10,324 nt of DNA from Hyphomicrobiales bacterium (GTDB lineage Bacteria > Pseudomonadota > Alphaproteobacteria > Rhizobiales > Aestuariivirgaceae), in contig JAAURV010000082.1 of NCBI GenBank assembly GCA_012032065.1, positions 1 through 10,324 of the forward strand. The letters are read 5' to 3'. The notes beneath the pieces were generated by a model. That model did no database searches, had not been told where the DNA came from, and worked only from the letters and a program-made list of their open reading frames with translations. This document shows, in pieces, positions 1 to 5,325 of the stretch. Each line of letters opens with the position of its first letter. Positions within the stretch are counted from its first letter, which is position 1. A program made the translations under genes and the position numbers.

Positions 1-141
1 TGCGAGGCGCCAAGGGCTGCGCGAAGCCGGCGCCACCGGCGCCTACGACCACCACATCGAAACTGTGACTCCGTGGATCGGGTAGGCGCGACCGCCAATG
101 GAAACGCTTTTCGGCGCGCTCTTCTTTTCGCTGGCAGCCAT
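1..141 (-). CDS. sdhA: Succinate dehydrogenase flavoprotein subunit, N-terminus only (frameshifted in this sequence)
   Basis: This is the start of the FAD-carrying catalytic subunit of complex II, which oxidises succinate to fumarate; the gene runs off the left edge. The ATG at 141 shares its A with the TGA of sdhD (TGATG), so translation is probably coupled. The first residues include GGRAYPIHGVTV, typical of SdhA. The frame then hits TAG. The next frame gives DVVVVGAGGAG, the FAD-binding glycine motif, and a third frame gives RAALGAS. Normal SdhA reads continuously through these blocks, so two single bases appear to be missing, near 58-63 (a T run) and near 25-28 (after GGC). Position, order and motif make the identity firm. 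Sequence error is more likely than a real pseudogene, because sdhC and sdhD are intact and sdhA is a core gene. Confidence 0.88.
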
Positions 142-515
142 CAGGATGCAAAACCCATTTTGAGGATCGAATAAGCGGCAACCGCGAACATGGCCGTGGC
201 AAATGCGATGTTGAGCGCGAGCGCGGCAAACTTTCTGAGATGCGAATGCAGATAGTCTTCGATCACCACTTGCAGGCCAAGGCGCATGTGCCAAAACGCC
301 GATGCGAGCCCCATGATGAGAAGAATGGCGACAATCGGATGTTTGACCGATGCCACGACTTCGGCACGGCTTGCACCCAGATGCGCGACGACGAAGCCTA
401 CCATGAACAGCATGAGCGGAAGATTGGCCACAGCCGTGGCCCGTTGCTGCCAGAAATGGTCGGTGCCGGTTTTGGACGCACCAGAGCCACGCACCAGTTT
501 GAGCGGTGTTTTCAT
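141..515 (-). CDS. sdhD: Succinate dehydrogenase membrane anchor subunit SdhD
   Basis: This is the small membrane anchor of complex II, 124 residues, a usual length for alphaproteobacterial SdhD. With SdhC it holds haem b and the ubiquinone site in the inner membrane. Three hydrophobic segments are visible at about residues 32-48, 58-78 and 97-118. The N-terminal WQQRATAVANLP and the segment HMRLGLQVVIEDYLH are family signatures. By analogy with E. coli SdhD (His71, Asp82/Tyr83), His76 is the likely haem ligand and Asp87/Tyr88 lie by the quinone. The ATG at 515 was chosen because the frame upstream overlaps sdhC and does not resemble SdhD. It lies 14 bases after the sdhC stop and has no strong Shine-Dalgarno, so coupling to sdhC is likely. 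Its stop overlaps the sdhA start by one base. Confidence 0.95.
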   Translation of the reverse strand: MKTPLKLVRGSGASKTGTDHFWQQRATAVANLPLMLFMVGFVVAHLGASRAEVVASVKHPIVAILLIMGLASAFWHMRLGLQVVIEDYLHSHLRKFAALALNIAFATAMFAVAAYSILKMGFAS

Positions 516-529
516 GTTGCGGTCGGCCG

Positions 530-928
530 TCACGGCTTCACTCCATAGGCAATCACCCATAGCAATACGGTCAAAACGGCCGAACCGATCAGATTGGCGC
601 GCACCATCCATTCCACCACCGGCAGCTTGAAGCCGCGTCCCAGATCCCAGACGAAATGACGGATGCCGCCCAATGCATGATGGATCAACGCCCAACTGAA
701 GCCAAAAAGAATGAGCCTGCCGAACCAGTGCCCGAAGAAAGCCTGCACGAGATCGAAATAGCCATCCGAATGGGCCGCCGCGGCGAGCCACCACACGATG
801 AGGATACTGCCGAAATAGAGCGCCACCCCGGTGATGCGATGCATGATCGACATCATCATCGAGAGCATTGGTTTGTAGATTTGCAGGTGGGGAGAGAGCG
901 GCCGTTCCGGCCGGCTGGACTGCGCCAT
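530..928 (-). CDS. sdhC: Succinate dehydrogenase cytochrome b556 subunit SdhC
   Basis: This is the large membrane anchor of complex II, 132 residues, first gene of the operon sdhC-sdhD-sdhA. The N-terminus RPLSPHLQIYKP and the block SIMHRITG are diagnostic. Ser27 and Arg31 fall at the same numbers as the ubiquinone-binding Ser27 and Arg31 of E. coli SdhC, and His84 in HHALGGIRH matches the E. coli haem ligand His84. Three membrane segments lie at about 34-52, 65-85 and 110-130. The ATG at 928 is preceded by AAGGG and gives the family N-terminus; an extension to 982 would add 18 residues unlike SdhC. The gene is divergent from the extensin-like gene, with 88 bases between the starts. Confidence 0.96.
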   Translation of the reverse strand: MAQSSRPERPLSPHLQIYKPMLSMMMSIMHRITGVALYFGSILIVWWLAAAAHSDGYFDLVQAFFGHWFGRLILFGFSWALIHHALGGIRHFVWDLGRGFKLPVVEWMVRANLIGSAVLTVLLWVIAYGVKP

Positions 929-953
929 GAAAATGCCCTTCGACTTCGCCAGC

Positions 954-982
954 CTTTTAGCTTGTGCTCCGCAACATGGCAA
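954..982 (-). promoter_or_regulatory. Candidate sigma70-type promoter of the sdh operon
   Basis: On the minus strand a -35 TTGCCA (982-977) and a -10 TAAAAG (959-954) are separated by exactly 17 bases. They match the consensus at five of six and four of six positions. The predicted start, near 947, leaves a leader of about 20 bases before the sdhC ATG. It lies in the 88-base gap between the divergent sdhC and extensin-like genes. No comparably good plus-strand promoter was found in that gap. This is based on sequence only. Confidence 0.38.
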
Positions 983-1016
983 TTAAGCCAAAAGGCGGTG
1001 GAGAAAACCGGGGCGG

Positions 1017-1718
1017 ATGGCGATAGCACGGAGAATCGGCGGGACGGTGCTTGTGGCAGCGGCGGTTTTCGCCGCTTCCTATGGGCTTTCGCGCCTGGGC
1101 GCGTTCGAGTGGCCGCGCCGCTACGATCCGCTGGCATTGCCCGACTTGACCGATAGGCCAGGCATTTTCACCGGCTGGCAAATGAAGCTGGTTGACGCGG
1201 ACGCCGCCAACTGCGTTTTCGCGTTGTCCCGCGCGGGCGTTCCGGCGCAACTGAAACCAAGTCATGGAGGTGGTTCCTGCGTGGTGGAAGGTGCGATTGA
1301 CTTGGCACGGCTTTCTGTCGCGAGGCTGACGCCCGAAGAGACCCGCTGCGCCATGGCGGCGCGGCTTTACATGTGGGAGCGGCATGTCCTCCAGCCCGCG
1401 GCTCAGCGCTTGTTCAACGAACCCGTCGCGGAAATCCTTCACTTCGGGTCCTACTCCTGCCGCACCAAACGGCGGCGCAGTTCGATGAGCGAGCATGCCA
1501 CCGCCAACGCCTTCGACATCTCGGGTTTCAAACTGAGGAGCGGACGGATCGTGTCGGTGAAGACCGATTGGAGCAAGGCCACCGACGCCGGGAAGTTTCT
1601 CTTCATCGCCCGGGATGGCTTGTGCGAGTGGTTCAATCTCACACTCAGCCCGGACTACAATGCAGACCACGAAGACCACTTCCATGCCGACATGGGCTGG
1701 CGGCGAAGCTGCCGCTAG
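1017..1718 (+). CDS. Extensin-like family protein, M15-peptidase-like, exported or membrane-anchored
   Basis: The product has 233 residues and resembles the bacterial extensin-like C-terminal domain family, common in alphaproteobacteria and related in fold signature to M15 D-Ala-D-Ala peptidases. An N-terminal hydrophobic stretch at about residues 8-22 follows basic residues and would be a signal peptide or anchor. Family blocks follow in order: a Cys-rich segment before VVEGAIDLARL, an ALYMWE-like helix (RLYMWERHVLQPAAQRLF), HFGSYSCRTKRR, SEHATANAFDISGFKL, DWSKA and DHEDHFHADMG. The pattern SxHxxxxAxD followed by HFH matches the zinc-ligand layout of M15 enzymes, so a peptidoglycan-related peptidase or binding role is inferred, not shown. 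The ATG at 1017 has only a weak Shine-Dalgarno (GGAG 13 bases upstream). Its TAG lies in a CTAG shared with the convergent transpeptidase gene. Confidence 0.85.
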   Translation: MAIARRIGGTVLVAAAVFAASYGLSRLGAFEWPRRYDPLALPDLTDRPGIFTGWQMKLVDADAANCVFALSRAGVPAQLKPSHGGGSCVVEGAIDLARLSVARLTPEETRCAMAARLYMWERHVLQPAAQRLFNEPVAEILHFGSYSCRTKRRRSSMSEHATANAFDISGFKLRSGRIVSVKTDWSKATDAGKFLFIARDGLCEWFNLTLSPDYNADHEDHFHADMGWRRSCR

Positions 1719-2348
1719 AGAACGATCACTTTGGTTCCGATCCGCGTGCGTTCGTAGAGTTCGATTACCTCGCTATTGAGCATGCGGATGCAGCCCGATG
1801 ACGCGGCGGTGCCGATCGACGACGGCGCATTCGTTCCATGTATCCGGTACTGCGTATCGCCGCCCCTGTTGAAAAGGTAGAGCGCGCGCGCACCCAGCGG
1901 ATTCTCCGGAATGCCGCCCGGCATACCGCCCGCCCACTCCGCATATTTTGGCGTGCGCTCGATCATTTCGGGCGGCGGCGTCCATTTCGGATTGACCTTC
2001 TTCAGTCCGATGCGCGCGGTTCCGGACCACGAGAAGCCTTCCTTGCCGACGGCAACGAGGTAACGCATGGCCTTGCCCTTGCCGAGAACCTGATAAAGCG
2101 CGCGTTCCGACGTTCTGATGATGATCGTTCCGGATTTCTCGCGCGACGAGAATTCGACCATCTCTCGGCCTTGGTAGGCAGGTTTAACTTTCTTGCGCGC
2201 AATCCTTTTGGCCTTGGGTCTCTGGGCCTTCGGCGGTACGGCGCCTGCGCCGCCGCGCCGCTCGGCGACGCGCCTCGGCATCCTCGACCGCACCAAGGCC
2301 AGCCACCGCCAGCCCCAACAGCAAACTTACAAACGCCCGGCGCTTCAT
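1715..2348 (-). CDS. L,D-transpeptidase (YkuD domain), paralogue 1, frameshifted near its N-terminus
   Basis: This is an exported YkuD-type L,D-transpeptidase; such enzymes make 3-3 peptide cross-links or anchor proteins to peptidoglycan. The domain carries IHGTNAPSSIG and SSGCIRMLN, with the catalytic Cys in SGCIRM, and ends in IGTKVIVL. The open frame reaches only to about 2296 and starts without a signal peptide. In another frame, from the ATG at 2348, lies MKRRAFVSLLLGLAVAGLG, a clear signal peptide ending near EDAEA. The two frames join if one extra base is removed around 2255-2275, in a GC-rich arginine stretch, giving about 210 residues. A basic, proline-rich linker (PPKAQRPKAKRIARKK) joins signal and domain. 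The gene is a tandem paralogue of the next one upstream, 76 bases away, and shares a CTAG stop with the extensin-like gene. Confidence 0.88.
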
Positions 2349-2424
2349 AGTCCCCCTGCCCCCAGTTGCGGACGGCCCACCCTAGCCGCCAACAGCGCAA
2401 AATCAAATCACAGGCTGTTGAATT

Positions 2425-2969
2425 TCACAAGACGATAACTTTCGTGCCGATTCTGACACTGTCGTAGAGTTCGACGACTTCCTCGTTCAGCATCCGGATG
2501 CAGCCCGAAGACGCCGCCGTGCCGATGGATTTCGGCTCGTTGGTGCCGTGAATACGGAACAGCGTATCGCGCCCGCCGGCATAGAGATACATAGCCCTTG
2601 CGCCAAGCGGATTCTTCGGCCCGCCGGGCATGCCATTGCGCCATTTCTCGAGCTCCGGCTTGCGTTTGATCATATTGGCAGGCGGCGTCCAGGACGGCCA
2701 TTCCACCTTGCGGCCGATCTTGGCGATGCCGGCCCAGGAATAACCCTCCTTGCCCACGGCGATACCATAGCGGATTGCCGTCTGGCCATCGAGCACATGA
2801 TAAAGCGCCCGCGCGTCCGTATCGATGATGATGGTGCCCGAACGCTCCGGCGTTTCGAAATAGACAGCCTGCGCCCCGCGATAGCGGGAAGCAGCGCGAA
2901 CCGGAAGCACCATGTCAGCCCGGCTAACCCAACCAGAAAGGCACGACGTGAAAGAAAACTCTTCGACAT
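2425..2969 (-). CDS. L,D-transpeptidase (YkuD domain), paralogue 2, frameshifted after the signal peptide
   Basis: This is a second exported YkuD L,D-transpeptidase. The domain holds YSWAGIAKIGRK, GMPGG, NPLGARAMYLY, FRIHGTN and TAASSGCIRMLN with the active-site Cys, and ends in IGTKVIVL as in its neighbour. The domain frame stays open upstream to 3099, but that extension is not signal-like. From the ATG at 2969, with AGGTG 7 bases upstream, another frame reads MSKSFLSRRAFLVGLAGLT, a signal peptide with a twin-arginine motif. The domain frame continues it as MVLPVRAASRYRG, with a plausible cleavage after VRA. The frames join if one base is missing near 2913-2920, giving about 181 residues. 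It lacks the long basic linker of paralogue 1, so the two may sit differently in the envelope. Both probably form one transcription unit. Confidence 0.88.
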
Positions 2970-3108
2970 GACCACTCACCTGTCCGCCGCTCTTCTGGGG
3001 GCAGCGGGCACGCGCTAGTCTAGCGCAAGCGACAGCTGCATCAAGACCCTCCGCCCGAAAAGATACTGCTGCTATCCCGGCTGCTGCCACTCCAGCCAAA
3101 GTCCACTG

Positions 3109-3138
3109 TTGACCGCTGTAACAAAGTCCAACTAGATT
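3109..3138 (+). promoter_or_regulatory. Candidate promoter for the TPR/retropepsin gene
   Basis: TTGACC (3109-3114) and TAGATT (3133-3138) are separated by 18 bases and resemble sigma70 -35 and -10 boxes. The predicted start near 3145 leaves about 28 bases before the ATG at 3173. The site lies in the 203-base gap between the divergent transpeptidase 2 and the TPR/retropepsin gene. Apart from a short inverted repeat (GCGCTA, 3 bases, TAGCGC) at 3012-3026, I see nothing else in that gap. Confidence 0.33.
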
Positions 3139-3172
3139 TCTGGCCAGGCGCGGACAATCCGGAACTTTAACT

Positions 3173-4311
3173 ATGAGTGAACTGCGGGGGCCCCAAAGGG
3201 ACGAATGGCAATCCCGTCAAAAGGAATTCACCAAGCGACGGACTCATTCTGTGGCATGGATCACGTTGCTGCTGTTGGCCGCCGGAATCGTCGCCCTTGT
3301 GTTTCGCCCAGATCTGTTGAGAGCAAGTCTCTTCGAGTCGAATTCAGACTACAGAGAATTGGGTATCGGCGCGCTGCCCCGCTCAGTTGCAATGAGCCGC
3401 GCGGTTCAGCCATATCTCAACCGATTGTCGCGCGAACATTGCGATCGGGAAGCCATTCTTCCTTTGGCCGACGGGCTGAAGGCTACGGGCCATTTGCGTG
3501 AGGCTGCAAATGCGCTTGTGTCTTTTGTAGACCGTTGCAAGGGGCCTAACGAATATCTCGACCCCGCAGTCGAGGATTTTCTTGCGCTGAGTGATTTCGA
3601 GAAGGCGTTCCAACTCGCCGACAGGCTGGTGCGGGAGGATCCTTCCTACGGCAGGTACAGATACTTGAGGGCGTTAAGCGCGGAGAAGCTCGGCAATCTG
3701 CAACAAAGTCTGATCGATCACATCGATGCCTTGGCCCTGCTTGGAAATCCTGCGAATGTGCACAGTTCCGTCTTCTACGATCTCGCTCTGGCCTACGACA
3801 GGCTTGGACGTCATTGTGAGGCCATCACTCCCATCCAGCAATGGGCAGCGTATGATCCCGCGCGCTACAATCCGCAAACGCGCAAGCTTATCGAGGAGTT
3901 CTCGAAAAAGGAAACTGCGGTGCCGAATACGCCCAAGTCGACTCCGTTTACACCACGCCCACTGCGGGCGATGTCATTCTGGCACGGGCATCGGTAAATG
4001 GAGTTGATGGCCGCTTCATCATCGATACTGGAGCGAGCTACGTGAGCCTCACGGAAGGCTTCGCAAGAAAAACCGGAGTCGACCTGGCTAATGCCCCGGT
4101 GGTTCAAACACTGACAGCGAATGGGTTGACCGACAGAAAGCTGACAACCGCTGAAGTAATTCAGATTGGGCCAATCAAGGCCCGGCTGGTAAGTGTCGCC
4201 GTGGGCGGCAATCTGGGTGACGAAATAGACGGACTGCTCGGCATGAGCTTTCTTGCGCGCTTCTCGGTCACGTTGACACCTGGGCGGCTGGAAATAAGCG
4301 CGCACAAATAA
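3173..4311 (+). CDS. Membrane-anchored TPR protein with C-terminal retropepsin-like aspartic protease domain (frameshifted)
   Basis: Reconstructed, this is one protein of about 379 residues. A basic N-terminus precedes a single membrane segment at residues 27-44 (SVAWITLLLLAAGIVALVF), placing the rest in the periplasm. A helical TPR-like region spans about 85-245 (for example DFEKAFQLADRLVREDPSYG). The C-terminus is a retroviral-type aspartic protease domain: RFIIDTGASYVSL carries the catalytic DTGA at about 285-288, and IDGLLGMSFLARFSVTL is the second conserved block of the clan AA (TIGR02281-like) family. The first frame runs to 3997. The protease frame must be entered between 3905 and 3916, in AAAAAGGAAAC, where one missing base gives KKGNCGAEYAQ. 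Upstream of its first in-frame start codon (GTG 4042) the protease frame already encodes the active site, so the two pieces belong together. Caulobacter PerP is a known bacterial retropepsin; the substrate here is unknown. Confidence 0.8.
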
Positions 4312-4411
4312 CCCATACTTCAGTCTTCCGGCTTGGAAACCATGATCGCCACCATGAGTTATATGGCTACGAGGCTCGCTGCCGCTTGCCTCCGCATCAA
4401 CTGTTGCCTTG

Positions 4412-4417
4412 AAGGAG
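4412..4417 (+). promoter_or_regulatory. Shine-Dalgarno AAGGAG of the EF-hand gene
   Basis: AAGGAG lies 6 bases before the ATG at 4424. It fixes that start over the in-frame TTG at 4409, which overlaps the site. Confidence 0.75.
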
Positions 4418-4423
4418 AATACA

Positions 4424-4696
4424 ATGTCGCATGCATGGAAATTGCTGATTGTTGCTTTGGGCTTTGTCGGCATCTCCGCCGCGCCGGGCTTTGCCGCGAT
4501 GACGGCGGAACAGTGTACCGCGCTCTTCACGAATTCCGACACCAATGCCGATGGCTCGCTTGGCGGCGAGGAGGGCGTGAAGTTCGAAGAAGCCGTGAAG
4601 AAGACCGACGTCGAGATCAAGGACGCGGGGATCGTCAATAAGGACGAGTTCATGAAATCCTGCGAGGCCGGAACGTTCGACGGCATGGAACAATAA
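4424..4696 (+). CDS. Small exported EF-hand calcium-binding protein
   Basis: The product has 90 residues. The first 24 or so (MSHAWKLLIVALGFVGISAA and on to FA) form a typical Sec signal peptide with cleavage near PGFA-AM. The mature part has one canonical 12-residue EF-hand loop, DTNADGSLGGEE, with acidic or polar ligands at positions 1, 3, 5 and 12 and Gly at 6. A degenerate second half (VNKDEFMKSC) may pair with it. Two cysteines, in EQCTALF and MKSCEAG, could form a disulfide in the periplasm. Calcium binding is inferred from the loop; no partner or pathway is known. It follows the retropepsin gene by 112 bases on the same strand. A hairpin lies just after its stop. Confidence 0.8.
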   Translation: MSHAWKLLIVALGFVGISAAPGFAAMTAEQCTALFTNSDTNADGSLGGEEGVKFEEAVKKTDVEIKDAGIVNKDEFMKSCEAGTFDGMEQ

Positions 4697-4703
4697 GCCT
4701 CCG

Positions 4704-4747
4704 CGCGGCGTCGTGCATGCTCATCCGTAGACATGCAGGACGCCGCG
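4704..4747. terminator. Strong hairpin between convergent genes, possible bidirectional terminator
   Basis: Arms 4704-4719 (CGCGGCGTCGTGCATG) and 4732-4747 (CATGCAGGACGCCGCG) pair over 16 positions with a single G-G mismatch, closing a 12-base loop. It fills most of the 66-base gap between the stop of the EF-hand gene (plus) and the stop of the unknown gene (minus). This is where a terminator serving both strands is expected. No T-run follows on either strand, so termination by the classical intrinsic mechanism is not certain; a role in 3'-end protection is equally possible. Confidence 0.45.
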
Positions 4748-4762
4748 ATGGTCCGAGGACTA

Positions 4763-5266
4763 TCAAACCACGGCCGTGCAAATCCTTTGATCCCATGCAC
4801 GCAGGGACGCAGTCGTCCGCTCGCTTCGGCCAAGGGCAGCCCAGCACTCCGCCTCGAAGGCAACAATGCCAAGCTCCCAGATGCAGAATGTCGGGCGCGG
4901 CGTGCCGGGTGACGTATAGGCGGGATGAAAGGGCGCAAACTCGGTCATGCCCTCGTCACGGTAGAAAACCGCCTCCCACGCCTCGTTGTTAATGCGCCAG
5001 ACGGTAACGAGCAGGAAGTAGAATGCGGCACCGCAGCGGTGAAGGATCACAAATCCGCAGTCACCTGCCTGCCCCAGCCCTCCGCCAGCGAGGCGCTCGC
5101 GCAGGTAAGCGCGCGCACTCCCATGGATCTCATCGGAAACGGCTTGCCCGTGCAGCGCAAGGTCATACCATTTCAGCCGGACGCCGGCGCTCGTCTCAAG
5201 GCCGCGAAAGACCGCTTCCTTGGCGCTGTGCCGATAGTCCGATGCAAGTCCAGCCGGCTGGCCCAT
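4763..5266 (-). CDS. Protein of unknown function, soluble, downstream of acs
   Basis: I do not recognise a named family, although the pattern resembles a hypothetical protein found in rhizobia. The product has 167 residues, is probably cytoplasmic and has no signal peptide or membrane segment long enough to call. Notable stretches are RLKWYDLALHG, GFVILHRCGAAFYFLLVTVW, NNEAWEAVFY and PTFCIWELGIVAFE: a Trp/Tyr-rich core with alternating hydrophobic beta-like strands. The ATG at 5266 was chosen because GGGAG lies 6 bases upstream and because the frame beyond it runs into acs. It starts 59 bases after the acs stop on the same strand and may be co-transcribed with acs. Its stop faces the hairpin at 4704-4747. 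Codon use looks like its neighbours. Confidence 0.68.
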   Translation of the reverse strand: MGQPAGLASDYRHSAKEAVFRGLETSAGVRLKWYDLALHGQAVSDEIHGSARAYLRERLAGGGLGQAGDCGFVILHRCGAAFYFLLVTVWRINNEAWEAVFYRDEGMTEFAPFHPAYTSPGTPRPTFCIWELGIVAFEAECWAALGRSERTTASLRAWDQRICTAVV

Positions 5267-5272
5267 CGAAAG

Positions 5273-5277
5273 CTCCC
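5273..5277 (-). promoter_or_regulatory. Shine-Dalgarno GGGAG deciding the start at 5266
   Basis: On the minus strand GGGAG lies 6 bases before the ATG at 5266. It supports that start in a frame that otherwise stays open far into acs. Confidence 0.6.
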
Positions 5278-5325
5278 GATGCGAGACTCCTGCTCCATCC
5301 ACCCTGCCAAGGCCTGTCAGCAGCG

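Noticed and set aside
3012..3026. Inverted repeat GCGCTA-3-TAGCGC as an operator
   Set aside because: Arms of six bases are expected by chance, and it does not overlap a promoter candidate or match a known operator.
3865..4938. Long minus-strand open frame of 357 codons opposite the retropepsin and EF-hand genes
   Set aside because: It runs antisense through two plus-strand genes with clear domain motifs, shows no recognisable domain and lacks a convincing start; high GC readily leaves such frames open.
5267..5325. Terminator between acs and the downstream gene
   Set aside because: Only a short imperfect dyad around AGGCCT is visible, without a stable stem or T-run, so read-through is more likely.
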